NCBI GenBank assembly: GCA_021647145.1
Contig: JAKIVF010000014.1
Span: 1-40,464, forward strand
DNA: 40,464 nt
Reading direction: 5' to 3'
Source of the DNA: Methylococcaceae bacterium
Lineage (GTDB): Bacteria; Pseudomonadota; Gammaproteobacteria; Methylococcales; Methylomonadaceae
A program made the position numbers and the translations under genes. This document shows, in pieces, positions 25,168 to 33,169 of the stretch (position 1 is the first letter of the stretch; each line of letters opens with the position of its first letter). The notes beneath the pieces are model-generated. The model saw nothing but the letters and a program-made list of their open reading frames with translations, had not been told where the DNA came from and did not search any database.

Positions 25168-26505
25168 TCACCCTAAATTATCAATAGCCTTCCAATTTAA
25201 CTGAAAGCCTGCTCCCCCAAGAGCTGATTTATCTGCAACAATATACCCTCCATGTTGCTCTACAATTTTCCGAGTAATCGCAAGCCCTAACCCATACCCA
25301 CCTGATTGTCGATCTCGACTAGCATCAAGCCGAGTAAAAGGTTGAAAAATATGTTCAAGATCTTGTTCAGGAATACCTAAGCCATCATCATCAACTCTCA
25401 ATTTGACTTGATGATTGATTAATTCCAAACTAATCTTTAACTGCTTTTTAGCATAACGCAAACCATTACGAATTAAATTATTGACAGCTCTGCTCATTAA
25501 ATAAGGGTCAATAATAATTTCTTTTTCAGTTTCAGTTTCAGTTTCAGTTTCAGACGAAGCGACCAAAAATTGAAAATGAATTTTTATATTTTCCTGATCA
25601 TATTGGCTAATTATGCTCTGCATCCACTTGTTTGCATGAATTTTTTCTAAATTTAATTTTAGATTTTCAGTGCTCAGCTTTGCATACCTCAGCATTTCGT
25701 CAATCAAGTCATCTAATTCCCGCACATCCTCCTTCATTGCTTGAATATACTTATGCCTCTCCGTTGCATCGTCATGAGAACTAATAATTTCCAGACTAAA
25801 TTTAAATCGAGCCAATGGGGTTTTCAATTCATGAGATACAGCGTGAGTTAAATCTTTATGAGCCACAACTAATTCTTCAATATGCTGAGTCATAAAATTA
25901 AATGCATCGGCTACTGGAGCAATACTGGATTTTTTTCTTAAATTAACCCGTGTCTTAAAGTCCTCTTCTCCAAAGTTAATAGCAGCCTTGCGCAGCTCAT
26001 GTAAGTCCTGCGAAAAAGGCCAAAGCCATAAAAATAGCGTAGTTGCAACGAGTAAATAATAAATTACAATGATAATCTCATCAGCATAAGCCGCATCGTT
26101 TTTGTTCGCTAAAGGCCCTAAAGAAATAATATAGTCTGTGTTTTCCAGTTGTCGATAATAAACGGGATCATCATTTTCATCGATCATCTCTATGATTTGC
26201 CCTGATCGTAATAATGTTATCATCTGTTTTTGATTAGAAAAATCACTAAACTGATAAAGTACTATCGGATAACCTAATTCTGATTGAATAGCTGCAAGAA
26301 TTTTAAGCCAGGCTACCGAAGCCTTTTGATCGGCTTCTTTAAGCTCACTTTCTATATAGAGAAAACTACCCTGTAGTAAGTTTTTTTCTATTGTTATATT
26401 GTCTTTCGAAGCGTAATAGGTCATTATTCTATCCAGACCTAAACCAACTAACAGGATAAACAAAACAATCACTAGATAACTACGAATAAATAACCACTTT
26501 GACAT
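25168..26505 (-). CDS. rstB: Sensor histidine kinase, RstB type
   Basis: A 445-residue membrane kinase, partner of the adjacent regulator. It has an N-terminal helix (about 4-24), a periplasmic sensor (about 25-135), a second helix (about 140-160), HAMP, and a dimerisation domain with the phosphorylated histidine in AVSHELKTPLARFKFS. The ATPase domain shows NNLIRNGLRYAKK (N box), DDDGLGIPE (G1) and GGYGLGLAITRK (G2). Five tandem TTTCAG units (25524-25553, minus-strand CTGAAA) encode an ET-repeat just before the N box. The ATG is two bases after the regulator stop with GGGG upstream. RstB type is inferred from the operon and the regulator. Confidence 0.88.
   Translation of the reverse strand: MSKWLFIRSYLVIVLFILLVGLGLDRIMTYYASKDNITIEKNLLQGSFLYIESELKEADQKASVAWLKILAAIQSELGYPIVLYQFSDFSNQKQMITLLRSGQIIEMIDENDDPVYYRQLENTDYIISLGPLANKNDAAYADEIIIVIYYLLVATTLFLWLWPFSQDLHELRKAAINFGEEDFKTRVNLRKKSSIAPVADAFNFMTQHIEELVVAHKDLTHAVSHELKTPLARFKFSLEIISSHDDATERHKYIQAMKEDVRELDDLIDEMLRYAKLSTENLKLNLEKIHANKWMQSIISQYDQENIKIHFQFLVASSETETETETEKEIIIDPYLMSRAVNNLIRNGLRYAKKQLKISLELINHQVKLRVDDDGLGIPEQDLEHIFQPFTRLDASRDRQSGGYGLGLAITRKIVEQHGGYIVADKSALGGAGFQLNWKAIDNLG
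25524..25553 (-). repeat. Five tandem hexanucleotide repeats inside the sensor kinase gene
   Basis: TTTCAG is repeated five times exactly (CTGAAA on the coding strand), encoding alternating Glu-Thr. Copy changes would keep the frame and only lengthen or shorten a charged loop ahead of the ATP-binding domain. Confidence 0.9.
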
Positions 26506-26507
26506 GA

Positions 26508-27224
26508 TTAACCCCAAGCATCTGCAACAAATAAATAACCTTTACCCCAAACTGTCTTTAGTCGTTTAGGCTGCTCCGTATGATCCTTTAATTTTTTACG
26601 CAAATGAGAAATTCGAACATCTACGCTTCGATCAAAACCATCATATTCAATGCCACGAAGACTTGAAAAAATATGATCACGACTTAAAATTTCTCCCGCA
26701 TTTTTTGCAAGTAACCAAAGTAAAGAAAACTCTTGAGTCGTCAACTCAATAACTTGATGATCTAAAGAAACTTGTTGCGCGTTTCTATTAATAGACAAAG
26801 CACCAAAATGTAATTCGTCGATTTGCCCTTTTTTTTCAACGAAATTAGTACCTTGACGATAACGACGCATTAATGCACGAAGGCGCGCTAACAGTACCGG
26901 AGGCTCTATGGGTTTAGTGACGAAATCATCAGCCCCAAGTTCTAGCCCCATCACATGATCAATATCACTATTTTTAGCCGTCAAAATTAAAATGGGGCCA
27001 TCAAATTTATGTCTTATTTGCTGACAAACCTGTAAACCATCTAGCCCAGGCAACATCAAATCAAGGATAATAATATCTGTTTTCTGTGGATTAAATTCTG
27101 CTACTGCTTGATCCCCACGATGCTGCATTTTTACATAAAAACCCTGTTGCATAATATAATCACGGATTAATTCAGCCAGACGTATATCATCTTCAATTAG
27201 CAGTAATTTTATTTTTTTATCCAT
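26508..27224 (-). CDS. rstA: Response regulator, OmpR family, RstA type
   Basis: A 238-residue regulator with a receiver domain (acidic pair in LLIEDD, phospho-acceptor aspartate in IIILDLMLPG at about 55, lysine in FVTKPIEP) and a winged-helix DNA-binding domain (about 135-235). The C-terminus GIEYDGFDRSVDVRISHLRKKL ... TVWGKGYLFVADAW closely resembles E. coli RstA. The ATG at 27224 overlaps the DUF3019 stop as TAATG with GGAG upstream, so translation is coupled. The operon order mipA-DUF3019-rstA-rstB is known from other gammaproteobacteria. Confidence 0.92.
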   Translation of the reverse strand: MDKKIKLLLIEDDIRLAELIRDYIMQQGFYVKMQHRGDQAVAEFNPQKTDIIILDLMLPGLDGLQVCQQIRHKFDGPILILTAKNSDIDHVMGLELGADDFVTKPIEPPVLLARLRALMRRYRQGTNFVEKKGQIDELHFGALSINRNAQQVSLDHQVIELTTQEFSLLWLLAKNAGEILSRDHIFSSLRGIEYDGFDRSVDVRISHLRKKLKDHTEQPKRLKTVWGKGYLFVADAWG

Positions 27225-27664
27225 TATAATAAGCTCCAAACATGACGTCTGCGACGTCTTACTCGTCTTTGAGGAAAATTGACGATATGAATGATAGTTT
27301 TAACTAATACTTTATTTTCACCTTCACGTGTTAACCAATAAGTAATTTGTTTGTCGCTATAAATTTCTTGCACTACCTGTCCAGCAGAAGCATTCGTCCA
27401 GCACTGTAAAATGGCATTATCTTGTGACGATAACAAACAAATATCATCTTCATTTTTGCCCCGCCAAAAAATATCTGTTTCCATTTTGCATAGGCGATGC
27501 TTTGAAGGTAAAACACAGATACGAGGCTTTGCCCATAATTTCCATGGTGTAGACCCTTGTTTGCTATTAGAAGGTTCAGCCAAAGGCGATGGAGTCTGAC
27601 AAAAAAATACAATCAGAGATAATAATAATCTAAACTGCTTTATTAATGATGTTTGTTTTTTCAT
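27224..27664 (-). CDS. DUF3019 family secreted protein
   Basis: A 146-residue exported protein. After a signal segment (about 10-30, ending PLAEP) come KPRICVLPSKHRLCKMETDIFW and ILQCWTNASAGQVVQEI, then a very basic end (RRVRRRRRHVWSLL): the layout of DUF3019 proteins that accompany RstA/RstB-like systems. The four cysteines could form disulfides. The ATG overlaps the mipA stop (TGATG) and the stop overlaps the rstA start. The function is unknown; a periplasmic accessory role in signalling is inference from constant linkage. Confidence 0.8.
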   Translation of the reverse strand: MKKQTSLIKQFRLLLSLIVFFCQTPSPLAEPSNSKQGSTPWKLWAKPRICVLPSKHRLCKMETDIFWRGKNEDDICLLSSQDNAILQCWTNASAGQVVQEIYSDKQITYWLTREGENKVLVKTIIHIVNFPQRRVRRRRRHVWSLL

Positions 27665-28524
27665 CAAAAGTTATACATTAAGCCTATAAAAAGAGTTCCT
27701 ATTCCGTCTTCATCAACGATAGGGCTTTGTCTAATACTACGACTGAGCGTTTCATATTCTGCAATACCCGTAATCCCCCAATTATCATTAATATGGTAAG
27801 CAACAGACAACCGTGCAAAATTATTAAAACCACTGTGTGCTTTGTATGCAGGACGATTTACTTCAACTTCAGAATCACGAATGCCATAATAATAATCAAG
27901 TAGGTGCCTACTTTTCCAATTTAACCCCACCGAAGGAACAATGTTCCAATCTCCATGCCTCCATGGAAATGCATAAGAAGCCCAGACTTCAAAACCTTTA
28001 TGAGTATTTGTTAGATCACCTAAAACTTGTAACTGAATATCTCCCCAATCATCAGCATAAATCATTTCTAAACCACCATCTACAGCCAAGCTCCTGCCAG
28101 GGACTTCAACAGGTTTATCAGGAGGAGCAGTGCCGGTAAAACCTGCACCATCAAATTGTATACCTAGTTGTGAATTATTAAGCCATTCAAAGATCTCTCT
28201 TTCATTATTGATATGAGCGATAAAATTGATAGAGAGTTTATCAGTTTCATGAATTGAAAGGCCTACATCACCATTATCAAAAAACAAGTAATCACCAAAC
28301 CAGGCTATGTTAAGCACAACATACATGGGGATATCATCAGAATTAATCAACGGATTTGTGCGGACACCATAACCCGCAGCTAAACCTAGCTCCCAGGGTC
28401 TTTCTTCGTACGAGTCTATTGCTTGCTGGATTTCTTCATCATCAATATCAAAAGGTGGAGCCGCCATTGATGTTGCATAGCAACTAAACCCAAGTAGAAA
28501 AATAGTTATTAACTTCTGAATCAT
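27664..28524 (-). CDS. MipA/OmpV family outer membrane protein
   Basis: A 286-residue protein with a signal peptide (about 1-21, ending TSMAAPP) and alternating beta strands ending in YNF, the terminal aromatic residue typical of outer-membrane barrels. Segments such as WELGLAAGYGVRTNPLI, RSLAVDGGLEMIY and IGTLFIGLMYNF match the MipA/OmpV family, which scaffolds murein enzymes or forms stress-induced barrels. I chose the internal ATG at 28524 because it begins the signal peptide; an upstream start at 28593 adds 23 residues. It is the first gene of the four-gene signalling operon. Confidence 0.83.
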   Translation of the reverse strand: MIQKLITIFLLGFSCYATSMAAPPFDIDDEEIQQAIDSYEERPWELGLAAGYGVRTNPLINSDDIPMYVVLNIAWFGDYLFFDNGDVGLSIHETDKLSINFIAHINNEREIFEWLNNSQLGIQFDGAGFTGTAPPDKPVEVPGRSLAVDGGLEMIYADDWGDIQLQVLGDLTNTHKGFEVWASYAFPWRHGDWNIVPSVGLNWKSRHLLDYYYGIRDSEVEVNRPAYKAHSGFNNFARLSVAYHINDNWGITGIAEYETLSRSIRQSPIVDEDGIGTLFIGLMYNF

Positions 28525-28593
28525 TCTATGATTTATATTTAATTTGAAACAGATAGTATTAAGACAGAGATAACGTGCCAAGAGTGTAATCAA

Positions 28594-28966
28594 TTTGTGG
28601 GTAAATTGTTAAAAAATGTAAAGAAAAAAGTTCAACAGTAGCTTAAGTCTTCATATGAAGAATACTAAGTATTTATAATACAGTCACTTATAATTATAAA
28701 ACTAAAAAATTCTGAAAATCTCCTACAATACTAGCTTATCTTCTTTACAAATTATCAACAGATAATAAATTAAATTATCACTATAGTTACCTTGCTGAAG
28801 TTTTTCAATTATTTGTACGCTGAGATAGACCAAAGCCAATAACAGTTACTTTTACCAAACACATAGTTTTTAAACTGAAATTGAATCTCAATGTATCTCA
28901 TGGACTACACCGTTTTAATTGTTGGAAAACTTCAGTTTTTTTAACATAAATAATTAAGGTAAAAAA
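28594..28966. other. Gene-free stretch upstream of divergent mipA and duplicated secreted genes
   Basis: No gene seen. The stretch must contain promoters for mipA (minus) and the tandem secreted proteins (plus). A 14-base inverted repeat with one mismatch (CTGAAGTTTTTCAA at 28795-28808 and its partner at 28922-28935) spans most of it and could be a small mobile-element remnant. Confidence 0.4.
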
Positions 28967-29443
28967 ATGAAAATTTTAATATGTAAAAAAATAATCCTGC
29001 TTTTATTGATGATGGTAACCCTATCAACAAGTCATGCTTCCGATTTATTTTCACATACTGTCATAACCTTACCCGATGACCCAGTGACTGAAGAGCCTTG
29101 GAAAAAAACAATCAATACTCAGGAAGACTGGGAGTCATTTTTCTATGCAAGAACAGCTCATATTTTCTCTCTGCAGCCATTCATTGCAATGGAAATTGAT
29201 TTTAATACTTATCACGTGCTAACAGGAGGATTAGGTGAAAAACCCTTTGGATCTAGTTTATCAGTTGAGCAAGTAATTGAGATGGATAATGAAATACATG
29301 TGGTTGTCCTTGATATCCAGCCCGGATTAGATTGCGGTGTTGATATTTTTGGGCCAGCCTACCCATCGGCAACAGTTTTAGTTAAAAAATCAAACAAACC
29401 CTTTAAGTTCATTGTTTCACAACTTATTGAGCAGTGTCCTTAG
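28967..29443 (+). CDS. Secreted protein, paralogue 1 of a tandem duplicate
   Basis: A 158-residue exported protein with signal peptide about 1-24 (ending SHAS). The mature part contains EEPWKKTINTQEDWESFFYAR, IAMEIDFNTYHVLTGGLGEKPFG and VVVLDIQPGLDCG. The order W-x-x-F, IDF, GGLGEKP and a late PYPS-like segment loosely resembles PrcB-type C-terminal domains, which is only a suggestion. About three-quarters of the residues match the next gene, and they are 31 bases apart, so this is a recent tandem duplication. The function is unknown. Confidence 0.72.
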   Translation: MKILICKKIILLLLMMVTLSTSHASDLFSHTVITLPDDPVTEEPWKKTINTQEDWESFFYARTAHIFSLQPFIAMEIDFNTYHVLTGGLGEKPFGSSLSVEQVIEMDNEIHVVVLDIQPGLDCGVDIFGPAYPSATVLVKKSNKPFKFIVSQLIEQCP

Positions 29444-29474
29444 TAGTTAACATTATAGGAATAAGGAATAAAAA

Positions 29475-29963
29475 ATGAAAAATTTAATTTGTAAAAAAAT
29501 AACCCTACTTTTATTAATAATGACAACCTTATCAACCGGTCATGCTTCAGATTTATTTTCTCATACTGTCTTGATCTTACCCGACGACCCTAGGACTGAA
29601 GAGCCTTGGAAAAAGATAATCAATACACAGGAAGATTGGGAGTCATTTTTCTACGCAAGAACAGCTAGTGTTACCTATTTACAGGGGCAAGCTCCCATTG
29701 CTATGGAAATTGATTTTGAAAAGTATCAAGTATTAGCAGGAGGATTAGGTGAAAAACCCCATGGACATAATTTATCAGTTGAACAAGTAATTGAATTAGA
29801 TAATGAGATACATGTAGTTGTTCTTGATATCCAGCCAGGTTTAGATTGCGTAAGAGCCTTTATTCCTCTAGAGCCAAGCTATCCCTCTGCAACAGTTTTA
29901 GTTAAAAGAACAGGCAAACCCTTTAAGTTGATTTTTTCACGTCTTGTTGAAGAGTGTTCTTAG
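29475..29963 (+). CDS. Secreted protein, paralogue 2 of a tandem duplicate
   Basis: A 162-residue exported protein with the same layout as its upstream neighbour: signal peptide about 1-24 (ending GHAS), WESFFYAR, IAMEIDFEKYQVLAGGLGEKP and LDIQPGLDCV. It differs by two small insertions (TYLQGQAP and FIPLEPS) and scattered substitutions, mostly in the middle and near the cysteine. One internal cysteine and the C-terminal cysteine are kept in both copies, suggesting a disulfide. Co-transcription with the upstream copy is likely. Confidence 0.72.
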   Translation: MKNLICKKITLLLLIMTTLSTGHASDLFSHTVLILPDDPRTEEPWKKIINTQEDWESFFYARTASVTYLQGQAPIAMEIDFEKYQVLAGGLGEKPHGHNLSVEQVIELDNEIHVVVLDIQPGLDCVRAFIPLEPSYPSATVLVKRTGKPFKLIFSRLVEECS

Positions 29964-30057
29964 GAATAGCCCGTGGGTTCTCTCCCTTTAAAGCATAAGC
30001 TTACAAGTAAACAACTCGTAAACCAATACTCTAAAGCCACCAAGATGTGTTTCTTAG

Positions 30058-30243
30058 TATTTTACAAAATATGTTACCGGCAATGGAGAAGGAGGGACTT
30101 TAAAAACACAGGAATTAACCTATATTGCCGGCGAAACCATTGCACTTTTTAGGTTAGGCTATAAACCAAGCGCGCCAACAATTTTTGCGAAACCTGAAAT
30201 GGGCCCCTCTCATTTCAGGTTTCGCAAAAAATTAGTTGGCAGT
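30058..30243 (+). other. Possible gene fragment ending in a hairpin
   Basis: An open frame reads YVTGNGEGGTLKTQELTYIAG then ETIALFRLGYKP, with protein-like composition, and runs into the hairpin. It lacks a start codon and a stop lies just upstream. It could be the remnant of an exported protein cut by a small element; I do not recognise it. The rest of the 29964-30393 gap shows no gene. Confidence 0.25.
30174..30240. repeat. Long near-perfect hairpin
   Basis: Two 20-base arms match perfectly (30182-30201 and 30211-30230, arm TTTTTGCGAAACCTGAAATG) around a 9-base loop GGCCCCTCT. Outer bases GCCAAC and GTTGGC extend the pairing after a short bulge. It is far longer than a typical terminator and lacks a clear T tract, so fused ends of an excised or truncated mobile element are likely. 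Confidence 0.75.
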
Positions 30244-30393
30244 TAATTCCTTCCAAGAAAACTTGACCATTACAGGCACTCGTATTCGTCCTACGTACAT
30301 GCCACTTCGCCACACCATCGTATACTCGGAGTGTGAATAACAGTTACAGCACAGCTTACAATTTTTGCGTACAGTATGTAATAAATTTGATCA

Positions 30394-30834
30394 TCAAAAC
30401 ATCCCCGTACTTTGGAACTCATAGTCTTTTTGTAAACAGTGGTCTAGCCACTTTTGCAAAAAATAATTTAATCGCCATTTGTAATTCATTATTTCTATGC
30501 TTCGCCTAGGATCTTTATAAACCTTTGATACTATTGGCCTTACATGATCCTTTAATACTTCAACCAAATTTGCATCTAAATAAATTCTTATATAGACCGC
30601 TGGCTCCATAAAGGTATCTAGATTTTTTTTAAAGCGATGACTAAGCTCTACCGTTAAGGTATGATTTGAGCGGTCAATTATTTTTAAATATAAGGTAGGT
30701 TTATTACTGGTTTTACCAGTCGCCTGATTTCGAAAAGAGCATAAATCAGGAATCAGACGGAAAAGCTTTTCAAAATTTGATTCACATAACTGTTCTAAAC
30801 AAAGTGATGTATTAACAGGATGAACTAGACTCAT
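30394..30834 (-). CDS. DUF1249 family protein (YqiB-like)
   Basis: A 146-residue cytoplasmic protein. SLCLEQLCESNFEKLFRLIPDL, VYIRIYLDANLVEVLKDH and MNYKWRLNYFLQKWLDHCLQ match the order of conserved blocks in E. coli YqiB (DUF1249), a protein of unknown function linked to cAMP/cell-morphology neighbours there. I chose the ATG at 30834, 13 bases after the queD stop; an upstream start overlapping queD adds unrelated residues. It is the last gene of the PilZ-queD-DUF1249 set. Confidence 0.8.
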   Translation of the reverse strand: MSLVHPVNTSLCLEQLCESNFEKLFRLIPDLCSFRNQATGKTSNKPTLYLKIIDRSNHTLTVELSHRFKKNLDTFMEPAVYIRIYLDANLVEVLKDHVRPIVSKVYKDPRRSIEIMNYKWRLNYFLQKWLDHCLQKDYEFQSTGMF

Positions 30835-30847
30835 ATCTATAGCTCTA

Positions 30848-31252
30848 TTAGTTTTCCTGATAACAAGCACTGGCACTTGCTGTTTCCCAAAGCACAACTT
30901 TATCAACATTTAAACCTTGTTGTTTTAAATACTGATAAATCATTTTACTTAAAACTTCTGCTGTAGGGTGCTCATCAATAGCCATGAACCGTTCTTTTTG
31001 TTGTGTTAACAAAGGAATAAGAGGATCATCTTTATGTAATAAAAAATTATGATCCAGATTTTGATCAATATACGATGTAACCAATTCCTTTATATCAGAA
31101 AAATCACAAACCATCCCTTGTTCATTCAACTGCTCCTGTTGAATAGAAATAGAAGCTTTAACGCTATGTCCATGAAGGTTTTTACATTTTCCCTTATGGT
31201 TCATTAATCGGTGACCATAACAAAAATAAACTTCTTTTGTGATTGTATACAT
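30848..31252 (-). CDS. queD: 6-carboxytetrahydropterin synthase family protein (QueD/PTPS)
   Basis: A 134-residue T-fold enzyme that converts dihydroneopterin triphosphate to 6-carboxytetrahydropterin on the route to queuosine. Zinc-binding histidines are seen at H14 (YGHRL) and in NLHGHS (27, 29), the catalytic cysteine in GKCKNLHGH, and further family blocks in LDHNFLL, HPTAEVLSKMI and VVLWETASASACY. The length is typical. QueC and QueE are not nearby. The alternative is a PTPS of another pterin pathway. Confidence 0.88.
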   Translation of the reverse strand: MYTITKEVYFCYGHRLMNHKGKCKNLHGHSVKASISIQQEQLNEQGMVCDFSDIKELVTSYIDQNLDHNFLLHKDDPLIPLLTQQKERFMAIDEHPTAEVLSKMIYQYLKQQGLNVDKVVLWETASASACYQEN

Positions 31253-31300
31253 GTTTTTTGCTATTCTCTTAAAAAAATTAAATTTAAGAGTGACCGGAAA

Positions 31301-31594
31301 TTACTTAAGACTTTTGATTATCCCTGCTATTTCAAACGCTCCCTCTTCTTTGGCAATACTTCTAACCACTTCTATATATGCCGTCATCGGTGGTGTTACT
31401 GGGTTTTCTGGCAATACATTTACTTCCATTGCCAAGCCCACATCAAAAGAAGAGTCTGCTACAAAAGAAACACCTGACCCACTTAATGATAAGCATCGTC
31501 CTGTTTTTACATCATCAGAATCAATCAACTTATAAGTCACCTTACAATCCACATCCATTCGAATATAGTCACGCTTTTCATCATACTCCAACAT
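31301..31594 (-). CDS. PilZ-domain protein
   Basis: A 97-residue single-domain protein. An RxxxR-like KRDYIRMDV lies at 7-15 and SLSGSGVSF (an NxSxxG-like turn) at about 37-45, followed by beta strands to the end. This is the compact c-di-GMP-binding PilZ form. The first motif is slightly diverged (RDYIR). It is upstream of queD on the same strand with a 48-base gap. Binding is likely but not certain. Confidence 0.75.
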   Translation of the reverse strand: MLEYDEKRDYIRMDVDCKVTYKLIDSDDVKTGRCLSLSGSGVSFVADSSFDVGLAMEVNVLPENPVTPPMTAYIEVVRSIAKEEGAFEIAGIIKSLK

Positions 31595-31974
31595 ACATAT
31601 ACCTTTATTTAAAGTAGAAAATTATCACCTTAATTCTAAAGTTTACTATAAATCAAAAAAATTGCTTGGTATTTTTCAGGTTTATAGAAATAGATAAAAC
31701 AATGGGTTAATTATAGATTATATTAAGTATGTTTAACTTGTTTCTTTGCCTATCCCCTTCTAATTATTTTTTCTTTACTAATCTCTTTCAATGTTTTAGA
31801 ACAGCACTCATCACGATAATATGCGTGCCAAAATGGCAGCTATAAACCGAGAAAAATATATAGTAATTATTGCAAAATGCAATCTCACACACGACTAGAA
31901 CTGACTATTACTATTTTTTTGTGTAGACTCTACTCATTTTTCACAATACATAGTCGTTTTATAGAGTAGTTATT
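31595..31974. other. Gene-free stretch upstream of trpS
   Basis: No open frame or structured RNA was recognised. The region is very AT-rich and should carry divergent promoters for the PilZ gene and trpS. No tandem Trp-codon leader peptide was seen. Confidence 0.4.
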
Positions 31975-32988
31975 ATGAGTAAACAAATTGTCTTAACTGG
32001 CATTACAACAACAGGAACGCCTCATTTAGGCAATTATGCAGGTGCAATTCGTCCTGCAATTACAGCAAGCAAGGATGAAAATGTTCGCCCTTTTTATTTT
32101 CTTGCTGATTATCATGCATTAATTAAGTGCCAAGAACCTGAGAGAGTTAAGCAATCCAGTCTGGAAATTGCCGCAACATGGTTAGCTTTGGGGCTAGATA
32201 CGAGTAATGCTATTTTTTATCGCCAATCAGATATACCAGAAATACCAGAGCTTAGTTGGGTTTTGTCTTGCGTTACAGCAAAAGGTTTAATGAATAGGTC
32301 CCATGCCTATAAAGCCTCTGTCGCTGAAAATGTAGAGTCTGGTGATAAAGACCCAGATAAAGGTATTAATATGGGCTTGTTTAGCTACCCTATTCTCATG
32401 GCGGCTGATATGCTAATGTTTAAAGCAAATAGAGTTCCCGTCGGAAAAGACCAAATTCAACATATTGAGATGGCACGAGACATTGCCTCCCGTTTTAATC
32501 ATATTTATGGTGAGCATTTTGTTATTCCAGAAGCAGTTGTTGATGATAATTCAGCCACAATATTAGGAATGGATGGTCGTAAAATGAGTAAAAGTTATAA
32601 CAACACTATTCCATTATTTGAGCCTGAGAAAAAATTTAAGAAATTAATCAATAAGATTAAAACAAACTCCTTGGAACCTGGGGAACCCAAAGATACAGAA
32701 GGCTGTACTTTATTTGGTATTTATCAAGCCTTTGCTAATGAAAGAGAAGTCGTTGAAATTCGTCAACGTTATGCAGAAGGTATTGCTTGGGGCGAGATGA
32801 AAAAAGTTTTATTTGAAAAAATCAATGAAGAAATAGCGCCTGCTCGAGAGCGATATCAAGCATTAATGGAAGCACCTGATCATATAGAAGAACAGTTACA
32901 AGAGGGTGCTAAAAAAGCACGTGAAATTAGCATTCCTTTTATTCAATCCATTCGTGAGTCAATAGGTATTTCTCGTATTTCCAAGTAA
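31975..32988 (+). CDS. trpS: Tryptophan--tRNA ligase
   Basis: A 337-residue class I synthetase that charges tRNA-Trp. The HIGH-type motif appears as TPHLGNYAGAI (17-27) and the KMSKS loop as GRKMSKSYNN (about 201). Other family segments are FYFLADYHAL, YPILMAADMLM with VGKDQIQHIEMARDIA. The length matches bacterial TrpS. It stands alone and is followed by a palindromic repeat and a hairpin. Confidence 0.96.
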   Translation: MSKQIVLTGITTTGTPHLGNYAGAIRPAITASKDENVRPFYFLADYHALIKCQEPERVKQSSLEIAATWLALGLDTSNAIFYRQSDIPEIPELSWVLSCVTAKGLMNRSHAYKASVAENVESGDKDPDKGINMGLFSYPILMAADMLMFKANRVPVGKDQIQHIEMARDIASRFNHIYGEHFVIPEAVVDDNSATILGMDGRKMSKSYNNTIPLFEPEKKFKKLINKIKTNSLEPGEPKDTEGCTLFGIYQAFANEREVVEIRQRYAEGIAWGEMKKVLFEKINEEIAPARERYQALMEAPDHIEEQLQEGAKKAREISIPFIQSIRESIGISRISK

Positions 32989-33085
32989 AGTGTAAAGCTA
33001 AAACGCGCACGAAATAACTTTAACAATATATTTAAAAGGGAAGTTACCCAAAATTATCTACAGTCTCACAGTCTCTCGATGTAAG

Positions 33086-33114
33086 TTAGGCTAACAATTC
33101 TACCGTTAACCTAA
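33086..33114. repeat. Palindromic repeat unit (copy 2)
   Basis: TTAGGCTAAC (33086-33095) pairs with GTTAACCTAA (33105-33114) with one wobble and a 9-base loop. The stem is nearly identical to the unit at 6525-6551, showing a dispersed repeat placed after genes. Confidence 0.5.
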
Positions 33115-33131
33115 TTTTATTACGTGTGTTT

Positions 33132-33161
33132 GTTGGGCTGCATAAGAGACTGCAGCCCAAC
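33132..33161. terminator. Hairpin between convergent trpS and ypfJ, possible terminator
   Basis: A perfect 11-base stem (GTTGGGCTGCA with TGCAGCCCAAC) and an 8-base loop lie between the ends of convergent genes. The stem is GC-rich but no long T run follows on either strand, so it may be a weak bidirectional terminator or mRNA-end stabiliser. Confidence 0.5.
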
Positions 33162-33169
33162 TTGCCAAA

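Noticed and set aside
27837..28139. 100-codon plus-strand frame inside mipA
   Set aside because: Antisense shadow; low-complexity Gln/His/Leu composition and no start signal.
31595..31974. Tryptophan attenuator or T-box before trpS
   Set aside because: No Trp-codon leader, no T-box sequence and no terminator/antiterminator pair could be seen.
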